DNA of 64,000 bases from Clostridiales bacterium (GTDB taxonomy: Bacteria > Bacillota > Clostridia > Oscillospirales > Ruminococcaceae), in contig QAMM01000006.1 of NCBI GenBank assembly GCA_003150405.1, positions 62,001 through 126,000 of the forward strand, given 5' to 3'. Position numbers and translations under genes: made by a program. The notes below the pieces were generated by a model. That model was not told the DNA's origin and ran no database searches. It was given only the letters and a program-made list of their open reading frames with translations. This document shows, piece after piece, positions 36,301 to 45,264 of the stretch (positions are counted from its first letter, which is position 1; the number at the start of each line of letters is the position of its first letter).

Positions 36301-36935
36301 CGGATCTGCGTTTCCGCTTCGCTCTTATAGTGCGCCTGAATATCGGCATTGAGCGCGTCGAGCTTTTCCTGTGACAGGGTTACGTCCACCAGGTTGGAGA
36401 CCAGCCCGCTGGAGGAGACCGACGCTACGCCGTTCACGCTCTCAATTTCCGGAATCACCTTGTCCTCAATGTACTGGGAGGCTTCCTCCGCACCCATCCC
36501 TTCCACCGAGACCGCCAGCGACAGTATCGGCATCATGTCGGGGTTGAGCTTCATAATCATCGGCGTGCCCGCCTCGTCCGGCAGGTAGCTCTCCAGCATG
36601 TCCAGCTTTTCCCGCATCTCAATCATGGCGGTGTCCATGTTGGTTTCTTCGTTGAATTTTAATATCACCATCGAGACGTTTTCACTGGAAACCGAGCTGA
36701 CTTCCTCAATGTTGTTAATCGAAGCCATTCCCTGTTCCAGCGGGGAGGTGAGCTTCTGTTCCACCTCCTCCGGCGAAGCACCGGCGTAGGTGGTTGAAAT
36801 CACCGCGTAGGGGAGGTTAAAGCTCGGGATTAAATCCACCGTCATGTTGGTATAGGAAACAACCCCCAGCACCAGTATGATGATGACCGCCACCAGTATG
36901 GTGAATGGTTTTTTGACACTGAATCTTGAAAACAT
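33381..36935 (-). CDS. HAE1-type RND efflux pump with coiled-coil insertion
   Basis: 1184 residues from ATG 36935 with GGAG six bases upstream. Opening FSRFSVKKPFTILVAVIIILVLG and TYAGASPEEVEQKLTSPLEQG, twelve helices in two repeats, and the TM4 segment LALGVGMLVDNSIVVIENIFRYR with the proton-relay Asp pair typical of RND pumps. Gram-positive members work without an outer-membrane channel, like SwrC. Unusual: residues ~205-345 of the first extracytoplasmic loop form a Gln/Lys/Glu-rich predicted coiled coil with two near-identical units (TAEMADxALAQPKQQA). Substrate probably drugs or amphipathic molecules. Cotranscribed with the TetR gene. Confidence 0.94.
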   Translation of the reverse strand: MFSRFSVKKPFTILVAVIIILVLGVVSYTNMTVDLIPSFNLPYAVISTTYAGASPEEVEQKLTSPLEQGMASINNIEEVSSVSSENVSMVILKFNEETNMDTAMIEMREKLDMLESYLPDEAGTPMIMKLNPDMMPILSLAVSVEGMGAEEASQYIEDKVIPEIESVNGVASVSSSGLVSNLVDVTLSQEKLDALNADIQAHYKSEAETQIRTKAREEIIKQIDSQLEAQRQAALNQKLTAEMADQALAQPKQQAVEQVNQKFEEQKQAMLAQGMTAEMADAALAQPKQQALAQVDAEFEKQKQNLMQQNLPESVVNEQIEAARKELYAKVDSQVEQIVKSQLAQMEIPEITVTADMISGILAGENFSMPAGTVDSGDGISYPVRIGDKIGSIEELQNLTLMEIPDYKSVQLADVADVVSYNNADTMYSRVNGNHAVILSLQKQPNISTAEVAHSVQARMDEVHALNQDVRFDVLMDQGEYVDLMINTIISNLLWGALFAVVILFIFLRKIKPTFIVGISIVISVIGAFVLMYFSGITLNMISMSGLALGVGMLVDNSIVVIENIFRYRREGMGAKEAAIKGAKEVSAAIISSTLTTVIVFVPIVFTHGITRQLFTDMALTIAYALLASLAVALTVVPAACSTMMKKPIVFKRNFTDKLADFYGKVLAKSLRHSWATIVVCVVLLGASIAAAFSSGTELFPSMDSGNITVSVEMPDDYSQDDSFAALDELSGTLLDVQDVDTVGMLYSGGSSASIMSMMGGSGTTIYVQLKDDRTRSTDEVVQDIRDKTAGKPYAVAADGSNSDISALSGGQIVYNVYGRDLDNLKAAANQISELIAGTEGTTDVDNGLGKASEEIRITVDKDKAIAKGLTVAQVYMAVSEEIAAEQAATTLTESSLSYEIYVKDEREEPMTSEKLADITIENTNGEAVRLGDIAEVGLAEGFTSIQHEGQERYVSVTASLEAGYLSGDVNGQIKAKVDAAALPDGCRVEVGGESESIASAFNDLYLMIGLAILFIYLVMVAQFQSLLSPFIVMFTIPLAFTGAFLALFAARMPVSVVSLIGFVVLVGIVVNNGIVFVDYANQQRDKGMDTVEALILTGKHRLRPILMTALTTIIALSTTVFDTSAGGELMRPMAVTTIGGLLYSTLLTLFLVPALYKMFHRKNKTVSAEEPETPELDGAANLS

Positions 36936-37333
36936 AACGCACTCCAATCTGCCGGTTGAAAATCTGGCCGCAAGACCAAAAGCGGGAGCAGACAGCCACT
37001 CGCAGCGAAACTGCCTGCGGAAGCCAATGAAATTTCAAATTGTTTTAGAATTATCGCAGAAACGCGCTTGGGGGTATGCTCCAAGCTCCCGGCTTGTGCC
37101 GGGCCGGGTGAAGGCGCATCGAACGGTCAGGACATGTGCTGCTTAAAATTTTTTGAATCCTACAAAGGTTCTGGTCCGTCCCAACAAAAAAATTTTAGTT
37201 GGAATAACTCCGCCAAAGTTTTGAAAAGGCCTTATTTCGGTTCGCAAACCGAAACGTGTTCTCTGGCCGCACAAAAAAGTAACTAGGCGTGTTTGCCTAT
37301 GTTCCTTTGAAACAAATTGAAATCCAATCCGCT
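36936..37333 (-). other. Long leader of the efflux operon
   Basis: About 400 bases between the operator and the pump start. A 75-codon frame (37370-37143) begins at the operator but has no ribosome site. A CCCGG-rich inverted repeat is near 37090-37115. No known riboswitch recognised. Confidence 0.35.
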
Positions 37334-37359
37334 TTTCCGACCGACCGGTCGGTCGGAAA
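37334..37359. promoter_or_regulatory. 26-bp perfect palindrome, probable TetR operator
   Basis: TTTCCGACCGACC (37334-37346) and its exact complement (37347-37359). The central ACCGACCGGTCGGT word is typical of TetR-family efflux operators. It lies about ten bases downstream of the -10 on the minus strand, over the expected transcription start. Confidence 0.85.
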
Positions 37360-37368
37360 CCGAAATCC

Positions 37369-37398
37369 ATTATAGTCCTGGAAGATGCTTCAAGTCAA
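37369..37398 (-). promoter_or_regulatory. Promoter of the efflux pump-TetR operon
   Basis: Minus strand TTGACT (37393-37398), 18 bases, TATAAT (37369-37374). Confidence 0.85.
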
Positions 37399-37871
37399 TG
37401 AACTGTTTTTGAACAATCTGTGTCCGGTTGCACTCCAGTTGTATCGGTTTGTTCAATTAAATTGGTGTAGCCTGTCAAATTCATCCTCCACTTTCAAAAT
37501 TGCGAATTTCGGCATCTTTTCGGCAAGATCCAAAATGCGTATATCACTTTTCGGCGCCGGTAAATCCGCCGGCACCTAGCGCACGCCTTCTTTCAGCGAA
37601 ACAACATGAATTCAACTAATATCCGGAGCCAACCGCCTCCATTATCCGTTAAATATTGAGTCGGTTTTCCGGTATCCTTTAACGGTCGATTTTACTTATT
37701 TTTACCGGCATTAAGGCCATATCTGTGCCGAATGCAAAAAGCCTGCATTGTTATTTTGCCTTCCAGCCAAAGTGTCAAACGTCCCTCCATTCTGCCATTG
37801 GAACAGTGGGCGTACAGACAGCCAAACTGTGCCGTTTCCTTGGAAAAATCAGGTGAACACAGAAAAAAGAA

Positions 37872-37900
37872 TTGTGTTTCCGCTGCGCTTTTGGTATAGT
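37872..37900 (+). promoter_or_regulatory. Promoter of the 37.9-kb membrane protein gene
   Basis: TTGTGT (37872-37877), 17 bases, TATAGT (37895-37900), 19 bases before the start; the remaining 37400-37870 stretch holds no supported gene. Confidence 0.65.
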
Positions 37901-37919
37901 ATTATTTGAGGTGAATTGA

Positions 37920-38816
37920 ATGTTTAAAAAATTGCTTTTGTCTGCTGCCGCAGTTGTTTTGACCGCAGGGATGGCGGTTTTGTCAGTATTTGCCGCGGAT
38001 ACGGTCACCGTTCCAGAGCTGCACCTGTCTCTGACCGCGCCGGACGGCTGGTATGTCATCACACGCGACACCCCGGAGGGCGATGCCGTTCTGGAAGAAA
38101 TTGGCTTGACTAAAACTGAGATCGATCAAATGTTTGGACAGGGTTCCATTTACTACAACGCGCTTGAACCAGAGACCTTTGCCCAGGAAATTGTTGTAAC
38201 GATGGTGAAAAATGAAGAGGTGTTTGACTGGAACAGCTTTTCAAATGAAACCTACAAACAATTTGCTGACGAATTAATGAATGCCGATATGGAAGAGATT
38301 ACCGGGATTACCGGCGTGAAATACGGTGGCTATGAGATAATCGCTCATCCCCAGGTGAAATGGATGAAATTTGACGCGCGGATTCTCAACGACGACGAGC
38401 AGACGGCAATTATTCAATATATTACCATTGTCAACGGCCAGCATATCAACGTGACTTTGCGTTCTTATACAGGCTCCATTTCTTCTGCGGATGAAGCAAT
38501 GTTTGACAGCTTTGTCCAAAACCTCAGCTTTACTGAGATAAAGGCAGTTCCGGGAATTGCCGGCCTATTTGCAAACAGCGCGTTTTACACCTATTTCTGG
38601 ATTGGGATTGCCGCCTTGGCGGTTATTGCAGCAATCATTGTTATTATTGCAGTGGTGCACCACAACAAAAAGAAGGCGCGGGAAAATCAGGATTGGATGG
38701 GCCAGGTCGATCCTTTCCCGCCAATTGATACCCTTCCGCCGCTGGATACTCCGTTTCCAAGTGAAAACCCCCGGGATTTGTCTGACTCAAAGCCGGAGGA
38801 TGAAAATCAGCCGTGA
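37920..38816 (+). CDS. Exported single-helix membrane protein, PsbP-like extracellular domain
   Basis: 298 residues, GAGGTG before ATG 37920. Signal peptide 1-25 (LLLSAAAVVLTAGMAVLSVFA), an outward domain 27-205 with LHLSLTAPDGWYVITRD, an IIAHPQVKWMKFDARI strand and YITIVNGQHINVTLRSYTG, which resembles PsbP/DUF1795-type domains, a membrane helix 220-245, and a cytoplasmic Pro/Asp-rich tail. No function can be assigned. Single-gene unit with its own promoter and terminator. Confidence 0.75.
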   Translation: MFKKLLLSAAAVVLTAGMAVLSVFAADTVTVPELHLSLTAPDGWYVITRDTPEGDAVLEEIGLTKTEIDQMFGQGSIYYNALEPETFAQEIVVTMVKNEEVFDWNSFSNETYKQFADELMNADMEEITGITGVKYGGYEIIAHPQVKWMKFDARILNDDEQTAIIQYITIVNGQHINVTLRSYTGSISSADEAMFDSFVQNLSFTEIKAVPGIAGLFANSAFYTYFWIGIAALAVIAAIIVIIAVVHHNKKKARENQDWMGQVDPFPPIDTLPPLDTPFPSENPRDLSDSKPEDENQP

Positions 38817-38837
38817 GTCTCTCGTACCAATGCTTTT

Positions 38838-38876
38838 AAAAGCCGCCTCATCTATACTTGGGATGAGGCGGCTTTT
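38838..38876. terminator. Terminator after the PsbP-like gene
   Basis: Perfect 15-bp stem AAAAGCCGCCTCATC / GATGAGGCGGCTTTT with a nine-base loop. Confidence 0.92.
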
Positions 38877-38969
38877 CTTTTGCTGACCGCTGGTGAAGTT
38901 GCTTGCCGCTGTCATAAAGTAATTTTAGCCTTGAAGTGTGGTACGGTTGGACATGTAAATCGGCAGCAG

Positions 38970-39905
38970 TTAAACGGTATGTTTGGTTTTCCGCTGTTTC
39001 CTGCGCTTTGCCGGAACGGCATCGCTCAGTTCGACAAATCCCTCACCCAATACTTCTTGGGCGGAACAAACGGTGACAAAGGCATTTGGATCAATGTCAT
39101 GCACGGCTTGTTTCAGTAAGGGGAGTTCCCGCGGACGCACCACTGCCATGAGCATTTCCCCTTGCTCGCCGCTGTACATTCCACGTACCGGAATACCGGT
39201 GTTTCCGCGTCCAACTGAATGAAAGAGCTGTTCTGAAATTTCCTCGGTTTTCTGCGAGAGGATAAACACTGCTTTGGCAAAGTTGACGCCGCCTAAAATG
39301 CTGTCAATGAGCTTGGAGCAGATAAAGACCGATACGACGGCGTAAATGGTGCGTGAAACCCCAAAGACAAACAGTCCGGCAGCAATAATGACCGCGTCGA
39401 TGGCAAAAATGAGTACTGAAATAGAAAAATGGGGGATTAGCCGATGCAGGCAGGCGGCAAGCATATCGGTACCGCCGGTGGTTGCGCCGGTCCGTAAGAC
39501 GAGTGCAAGCCCGGCGCCCATTGGAACGCCGCTGAGCAGTGCGCCAAGCAGCAGATCGTCAGAGACTGGCAGAGGATTGGGGATCCACTGGAAAACACCG
39601 AGCCAAATCGAAAGCAGCAGCATGCCGATGAGAGATTTTTTGACAAACCGAAAGCCTTGCTGTACTCCGCTTAAAACAAAGATAGGAATGTTCAGTATGA
39701 GGTTGACAACGCCGAGCGGAATGGCAAAACCAAACGCCAGTTCAGAAAGCTGGGAAAGGACAATGGCGGCGCCGGTGATTCCTCCGGTAACCAGCCCTAA
39801 AGGGTCGGCGTACCAAGCGAGTCCGAGGGCGAGCAGCGCAGTGCCAGTGAAAATGAGCCCGAGTCCTTTCCACCTAACACCCAAAATCCGTTCTGTTTTT
39901 GTCAT
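38970..39905 (-). CDS. YitT family membrane protein (DUF2179)
   Basis: 311 residues, AAGGAGG before ATG 39905. Five or six N-terminal helices with GLVTGGITGAAIVLSQL, VNLILNIPIFVLSG, GTDMLAACLHRL, followed by the cytoplasmic DUF2179 domain (ISEQLFHSVGRGNTGIPVRGMYSGEQGEMLMAVV) and a basic tail (AKRRKQRKTK). Widespread in Firmicutes; transport function suspected but not known. Confidence 0.92.
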   Translation of the reverse strand: MTKTERILGVRWKGLGLIFTGTALLALGLAWYADPLGLVTGGITGAAIVLSQLSELAFGFAIPLGVVNLILNIPIFVLSGVQQGFRFVKKSLIGMLLLSIWLGVFQWIPNPLPVSDDLLLGALLSGVPMGAGLALVLRTGATTGGTDMLAACLHRLIPHFSISVLIFAIDAVIIAAGLFVFGVSRTIYAVVSVFICSKLIDSILGGVNFAKAVFILSQKTEEISEQLFHSVGRGNTGIPVRGMYSGEQGEMLMAVVRPRELPLLKQAVHDIDPNAFVTVCSAQEVLGEGFVELSDAVPAKRRKQRKTKHTV

Positions 39906-40237
39906 ATTGGGTTCCTCCTTTTTCTGTTAAAAAACCATAAAGAATTTTTATAATATATTTTGATTGTGCAAAGACACAAAATGAGGCGATGCCATAGTAT
40001 TAATTCTAAAGAAAAACAAGGCAATTTTTGCAAGAAAATTTTATGTTTCAAAAAATATATTGAGAAAAAACGCATCTCTTTTTCCGACCCCGCACACAGT
40101 ATAGCTCGCCTGTCAAGCGGGCGGATATTCATCTATAGTATCTGCCGCAGATATGGCAGAAATCGCATTTCAACGAAAAATTAAGAGCAGTACGCTTTTA
40201 TTTCAAGTAGGGTGGAAAAGGAGGATGCTGTTGTCAT

Positions 40238-40266
40238 TTGACTTTCACCAGAAACCTTTGTAAAAT
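40238..40266 (+). promoter_or_regulatory. Promoter of the IlvD/Edd dehydratase gene
   Basis: TTGACT (40238-40243), 17 bases, TAAAAT (40261-40266). The rest of 39906-40327 is A/T-rich and holds no supported gene or T-box. Confidence 0.8.
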
Positions 40267-40327
40267 GGGATCACAAGATGACTGCATGCCACCGTTGGCA
40301 CAACAGGGAAATAAAAGGAGAATTTCA

Positions 40328-42055
40328 ATGGACGATTACAAACAGAAAAGCGCGCCGGAACGCAGCCTTTGGGCGCAGTTTGACGCCTTGCAGCTCGGTA
40401 TGGACTGGGACGAGTCCGACATTGTAAAACCGCAGATTTTAATTGAAGATGTTTTCGGAGACAGCCACCCAGGAAGCAAACACCTTGACAAGCTGGCGGA
40501 GCAGGCAAAAATTGGGGTTTATGAGTCGGGCGGACGTCCGGCGCAATTTCATGCGACCGATATTTGCGACGGATGTGCGCAGGGGCACAACGGCATGAAC
40601 TATATCCTGGCCTCCCGCGAAGTGCTGGCGGATATGGTGGAAATTCATGGCTCGGTCAATCCGTGGGATGGTATGGTGTTGCTCTCTTCCTGTGACAAAT
40701 CCATCCCCGCACACCTGAAAGCAGCGGCTAGGCTGGACATCCCGACTATTTTTATTCCGGGCGGCAGTATGCGGCCCGGCCCATATATGTCCACTTCCAT
40801 CAAGGCGGGGGACATCTCCCTTCGCCAGAAACGCAAAGACGCCATTACCGAGCAGGAGGTCCGGGATTATAAGCTGACCGGTTGTCCGTCGCTCGGTGCC
40901 TGCCAGTTTTTGGGCACAGCCAGCACCATGCAGTGTATGGCAGAGGCACTTGGTCTTGCTCTGCCGGGTAGCGCACTTGCACCGGCGACTATGCGCGACA
41001 TTCTTTCCATGGCACGGCTTGCCGGCCGTATGGTGATGATGCTCGCGAAAAAAGGCATTACGGCAAGCCAGATCCTCACCCGTGAGGCGTTTGAAAACGC
41101 CATTGTGGTGCACAGCGCCATTGGCGGCTCCACCAATGCAACCCTTCATCTGCCTGCTGTTGCGCGTGAGCTGGGCATTGACTTGCCGCCGGAGCTGTTT
41201 GATGAAATCAATCACAAAATTCCGCATATTGGCAACATCTACCCGAGCGGGGAGCATGTTACCGAAGCATTCTGGTTCGCGGGCGGGATCCCGATGGTAC
41301 AGTGGATGCTCAAAGATTTCCTCCATCTCGATGTGATGACCGTCACCGGTAAGACACTGGGCGAAAACCTGGAGGACATTCAGAAAGACGGCTTCTTTGA
41401 GCGCAACCTCGGTTACCTCGCAAACTATGGGCTGAAGCGGGAGCAGGTCATCCATCCGGTTGCGGACACAAAAGAAATGGGCTCTATTGCGGTGCTCAAA
41501 GGCAACATTGCCCCAGAAGGCGCCATTGTCAAATACGCTGCCATTTCGGATGACATGCTGGTGCACCGCGGCAGTGTCAAGGCGTTTGACAGCGAAGAGG
41601 ACTGCTATTATGCGGTGGTTGACGGTAAGGTTGATCCGGACGATATTCTCATTATCCGCTATGAGGGACCGCGCGGCTCCGGCATGCCAGAAATGGTTAT
41701 GACCACTGAAGCGATTGTCTGCGACGAACGGCTTAATGGCACCGTCGCTCTGGTAACCGATGGACGTTTCTCTGGTGCGACCCGCGGCCCGTGTATTGGA
41801 CACGTCTCACCGGAAGCGGCGGCAGGCGGCCCTATTGCCTTTGTGGAAACAGGGGACATCATTGAATTCGATATTCCGAACCGAGCGCTCAATGTTGTTG
41901 GAATTGCGGGCAAAGCGTGTAGCCGGGAAGAGGCTGGAGCTGTGTTGGCGGAGCGTGCAAAGTCTGGTATTAAGAAACTGCCGGAGCGCAAGGGGATTTT
42001 TAAACGCTATACTTCAACCGCCCTTTCGGCCATGAAAGGCGCGGGAATGGAATAA
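40328..42055 (+). CDS. IlvD/Edd family dehydratase, probably a sugar-acid dehydratase
   Basis: 575 residues from ATG 40328 (AAGGAG seven bases upstream); a longer frame would start inside the promoter. Fe-S ligand cysteines are in [25 protein letters not shown] and [16 protein letters not shown]; the C-terminal half has [33 protein letters not shown], all typical of the family. Members act in valine/isoleucine synthesis or in sugar-acid catabolism (xylonate, arabonate, gluconate). No other ilv gene is nearby, while an isomerase of the fucose/arabinose type follows, so a sugar-acid role is more likely than IlvD. Confidence 0.85.
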   Translation: MDDYKQKSAPERSLWAQFDALQLGMDWDESDIVKPQILIEDVFGDSHPGSKHLDKLAEQAKIGVYESGGRPAQFHATDICDGCAQGHNGMNYILASREVLADMVEIHGSVNPWDGMVLLSSCDKSIPAHLKAAARLDIPTIFIPGGSMRPGPYMSTSIKAGDISLRQKRKDAITEQEVRDYKLTGCPSLGACQFLGTASTMQCMAEALGLALPGSALAPATMRDILSMARLAGRMVMMLAKKGITASQILTREAFENAIVVHSAIGGSTNATLHLPAVARELGIDLPPELFDEINHKIPHIGNIYPSGEHVTEAFWFAGGIPMVQWMLKDFLHLDVMTVTGKTLGENLEDIQKDGFFERNLGYLANYGLKREQVIHPVADTKEMGSIAVLKGNIAPEGAIVKYAAISDDMLVHRGSVKAFDSEEDCYYAVVDGKVDPDDILIIRYEGPRGSGMPEMVMTTEAIVCDERLNGTVALVTDGRFSGATRGPCIGHVSPEAAAGGPIAFVETGDIIEFDIPNRALNVVGIAGKACSREEAGAVLAERAKSGIKKLPERKGIFKRYTSTALSAMKGAGME

Positions 42056-42307
42056 AAAACTGGTTCTACCCGTGTAACCGGTTCGCACAAAAAATGCTGT
42101 GGAATACTGACGGCCGATATGAAAAATTGTCTGCTGCTGGCGTGGGCAAAAGCAAAAGAGCTTTTATGTTTTGAAAAGGCGGCCCAGAGAACTGCTGGTT
42201 GCCTTTTGGACAGTGGCCTGTGGTTTTAAGGTATAATCCACAAAAAAGCGGAAAAATATTTGGCGACTATTTTTCAAACCATCGGAAGGGAATTGACAAA
42301 AAAGACA

Positions 42308-42336
42308 TGGACTTTTTGCCGTTCTGGTGGTATGAT
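42308..42336 (+). promoter_or_regulatory. Promoter of the isomerase-family gene
   Basis: TGGACT (42308-42313), 17 bases, TATGAT (42331-42336) with extended TGG. The 314-base gap after the dehydratase holds no gene. Confidence 0.65.
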
Positions 42337-42369
42337 AACAATATCATTGAAAACATAGGAGGATGAAAC

Positions 42370-43854
42370 ATGATTAACACACCAGTTGTCAAATTGGGTA
42401 TTGTTGCGGTCAGCCGCGACTGCTTCCCGATGCAGCTTTCTGCAAGCCGCAGAAAAGCAGTCGTTGCCGCTTATAAGGCAGCCGGCGGGGATATTTATGA
42501 ATGCCCTGTCACCGTTGAAAATGAGAAGGACATGCTTAAAGCAGTTGAGGACGTTAAAGCTGCCGGCGTCAATGCGCTGGTTGTTTACCTTGGCAATTTT
42601 GGCCCGGAGACCCCGGAGACCCTGCTTGCCAAAACCTTTGGCGGCCCGGTTATGTTCTGTGCTGCCGCTGAGGAGACCGGCGACAATCTGATTGACGGCC
42701 GTGGCGACGCTTTCTGTGGTATGCTCAATGCAAGCTACAACCTTGGCATCCGCAAAATCAAAGCCTATATTCCGGAATATCCGGTTGGCACTCCGGACGA
42801 GATCGTTGGCATGATCAATGACTTTATTCCGATTGCCCGCGTCGTAATTGGCCTTTCCAAACTGAAAATCATTACCTTTGGTCCGCGTCCGAATGACTTC
42901 CTCGCCTGCAACGCGCCGATTCAGAAGCTGTTTGATCTCGGCATTGAAATTGAGGAAAATTCTGAGCTGGATCTGCTCGTATCCGTGCAGAAGCACAAAG
43001 ACGATCCGCGCATTCCGGAAGTGGTTGCGGATATGGAGAAAGAGCTTGCCGGCAACAATCCGTGGAAAGACCTTATTCCGAAGCTTGCGCAGTTTGAGCT
43101 CACTCTGCTTGACTGGGCTGAGGCCCATAAAGGTTCCAGAGAGTTTGTTGCGTTTGCAGACAAATGCTGGCCTGCTTTCCAGACCGAGTTTGGCTTCTGC
43201 CCGTGCTATGTCAACAGCCGCCTGACCGGCCGTGGCATTCCGGTTTCCTGCGAAGTTGACATCTATGGCGCGCTTTCCGAGTACATTGGTCAGCTCGTTT
43301 CAGAAGATATTGTTACGTTGCTTGACATCAACAATACCGTTCCGGCGGATATGTATAACAGCGACATCAAAGGCAAATTCGACTACAGCCACACCGATAC
43401 TTTCATGGGCTTCCACTGCGGCAATACTAATGCCAGCAAGCTGAGCCAGTATGCGCTTAAGTACCAGCTCATCCAGCACCGCTTGCTCGAGCCGGACAGC
43501 GAGCCGAACGTCAGCCGCGGCACCCTTGAGGGTGACATTGCTCCGGGCCCGATCACCTTCTTCCGCCTTCAGAGCACCGCAGATGCTCAGCTTAAGGCTT
43601 ATGTCGCAGAGGGTGAAATCCTGCCGGTTGCTACCCGTTCCTTTGGCGGCATTGGTATTTTCGGTATTCCGGAGATGGGCCGCTTTTACCGCCATGTGCT
43701 GATTGCGAAACGTTATCCGCATCACGGTGCAGTTGCGTTTGGCCACTTCGGTAAAGCACTCTTCAACGTTTTCAAATACCTTGGCATTGAGGACATTGGT
43801 TTCAATCAGCCAAAAGGCATGCTCTACGAAACTGAGAATCCGTTTGCAAAATAA
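42370..43854 (+). CDS. L-fucose/L-arabinose isomerase family protein
   Basis: 494 residues, AGGAGG before ATG 42370. Fold family shown by KLGIVAVSRDCFPMQLSASRR, the central CPCYVNSRLTGRGIPVSCEVDIYGALSEYI, and FHCGNTNASKL, with Glu/Asp/His residues at the expected Mn-site positions (CEVDIYG; FMGFHCGN). These enzymes interconvert aldoses and ketoses, but many family members are uncharacterised. Codon use looks like a highly expressed gene. With the preceding dehydratase it may form a sugar pathway; no transporter or aldolase is adjacent. Confidence 0.88.
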   Translation: MINTPVVKLGIVAVSRDCFPMQLSASRRKAVVAAYKAAGGDIYECPVTVENEKDMLKAVEDVKAAGVNALVVYLGNFGPETPETLLAKTFGGPVMFCAAAEETGDNLIDGRGDAFCGMLNASYNLGIRKIKAYIPEYPVGTPDEIVGMINDFIPIARVVIGLSKLKIITFGPRPNDFLACNAPIQKLFDLGIEIEENSELDLLVSVQKHKDDPRIPEVVADMEKELAGNNPWKDLIPKLAQFELTLLDWAEAHKGSREFVAFADKCWPAFQTEFGFCPCYVNSRLTGRGIPVSCEVDIYGALSEYIGQLVSEDIVTLLDINNTVPADMYNSDIKGKFDYSHTDTFMGFHCGNTNASKLSQYALKYQLIQHRLLEPDSEPNVSRGTLEGDIAPGPITFFRLQSTADAQLKAYVAEGEILPVATRSFGGIGIFGIPEMGRFYRHVLIAKRYPHHGAVAFGHFGKALFNVFKYLGIEDIGFNQPKGMLYETENPFAK

Positions 43855-43870
43855 GTATCGTGAATTGTTC

Positions 43871-43898
43871 AAAAGGGGCCATACCTATGGCCCCTTTT
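43871..43898 (+). terminator. Terminator after the isomerase-family gene
   Basis: AAAAGGGGCCAT / ATGGCCCCTTTT, 12-bp stem, loop ACCT, then GTTTTTTG. Confidence 0.92.
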
Positions 43899-44010
43899 GT
43901 TTTTTGAAATTTTGCATATCGTTTACGCTTTTGCAAAAAGCAAAGCAATTTACCAATGAGGGACTTTAAATAAAGTTAATAAAGCAATAATACATAATTT
44001 TAACAAAATA

Positions 44011-44039
44011 TTGAAACTTTTAAGCATTTATGCTAGGAT
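44011..44039 (+). promoter_or_regulatory. Promoter of locus A3
   Basis: TTGAAA (44011-44016), 17 bases, TAGGAT (44034-44039). Confidence 0.65.
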
Positions 44040-44063
44040 ACAGATAAAGAACGTATTGGTAAG

Positions 44064-44128
44064 AAGGAGATGCCAGTGCAGCGTTAAATACCGCCTCAAT
44101 ACCCTTTCCCCGGCGCATTGACCCAAAT
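44064..44128 (+). promoter_or_regulatory. A3 leader with minimal upstream frame
   Basis: AAGGAG at 44064-44069 is followed by ATG-CCA-GTG-CAG-CGT-TAA. The best-spaced start (GTG) would give a three-codon peptide. The same arrangement precedes A4 (48019-48042). The true A3 start 40 bases further on has no ribosome site of its own. Confidence 0.5.
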
Positions 44129-45213
44129 GTGAAAAAGCGGTTTCGTAGAATCACATCAGCACTCCTGTCAGTAGCCTTGATGATCGGCTGCGTTGGTTTT
44201 TCTGCTTCGGCGGAACAATCCAACTTGACGCCGGCCGAGTAATATGCAGCATATATTGATTTGCTGGACTGGCCGAGCTATGACAACCACATTGATATGA
44301 CTGAGGCAGCGCAAATTCCCGAATATATTTTAAATCAGATGAGTACCGAGGATTTGGTTGAGGCAATGCTCATTTATCCGTTGCGGGTTGATTTAATCAC
44401 TTGGAACACCTATGAACAGGGTTTTGATGCGGTAAGCAGCTACTTTAATGGCCTTCAGGAACTGCTAATCCGCGAAGATGGTGCTCAAAAACTACTCGAA
44501 AAAATGCAATCCATCCCTGTTGTTATGAGTACTGTCAATATTAATCATGAGCAATATATGCAGCCGCTGTACCTCGAAGTTTTATTGGCCCAGCCAGAAT
44601 TTATGAATCAACTTTCTGAACAGGAAATAGAAAAATCATTTGCGATTGTCGATAACATCATTGAATCACGGGAGAAAAATCCGGAAGTATATGGCGGAAA
44701 TGCCTACACATTTTATAAAGCAACCAATGATGAAATACAATTATATACGTATGACGATTACGTGAGAACACCTAAAAACACTCCTATATTGGTTCGCGTC
44801 TGGTCGCCAAATGACCAGGATGATAGCCCTGCAGCCAAACAACAACTTCTTGACGATTACAAAAGAAGTTATCCCAGTGTAGGTTATATGGGCCCTGCCA
44901 CGAGAAGATATAGTTGTCATTCCTATGCCTGATATTGACAGTCAACCAACAATAACGCTTGGATGGGGGATGCACGGGCATATACCCAAGATGGAAGTTA
45001 TACAAAAAGCGCTTCAATGAGAATACACGTGTAGCGTATCGTGATAATAACTTAAATCATGCCAATGACATATTCCATTCTGCGATTGCGGTGGATTCCT
45101 ATTACGTTGTTTCCAAATGGGGAGAAGGGCCGCTGTTTAAACATTCAGTAACCTATTGCCCCTATGTTACTGAATCCCAATATTCATTCAAAAATGTTGA
45201 ATACTGGAACTAA
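44129..45213 (+). pseudogene. A3: A-family gene broken by three stops and a frameshift
   Basis: Reading from GTG 44129 gives a signal peptide (KKRFRRITSALLSVALMIGCVGFSASA; a different N-half from A1/A2), then TAA at 44240-44242 where A2 has Gln. The frame continues as a clear A protein to the Cys-His motif (RYSCHSYA), where TGA (44930-44932) replaces Trp and another TGA follows two codons later. A frameshift near 45010-45020 moves the rest (FHSAIAVDS, SKWGEGP, TYCPY) into another frame. Multiple independent lesions argue for a dead gene. B4 follows after 51 bases. Confidence 0.9.
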
Positions 45214-45264
45214 GTAATATGCGTCTCACGGCCTACTGCAAGGCGTTCCCCTGAGGAGGATAGC

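Noticed and set aside
34917-36374. Long open frame (485 codons) opposite the efflux-pump gene, and similar long frames opposite feoB (11381-12820), the IlvD/Edd gene (40439-41803) and the polyol dehydrogenase (59324-60751)
   Set aside because: Each lies entirely opposite a well-recognised gene, has His/Arg/Asn-rich non-protein-like composition and no ribosome site; they arise from the codon bias of the real gene.
44930-44938. In-frame TGA codons in A3 as possible Trp or selenocysteine recoding
   Set aside because: Other genes in the window use TGG for Trp and TGA as stop, a TAA and a frameshift occur in the same gene, and no SECIS-like hairpin was seen. Pseudogene decay explains it better.
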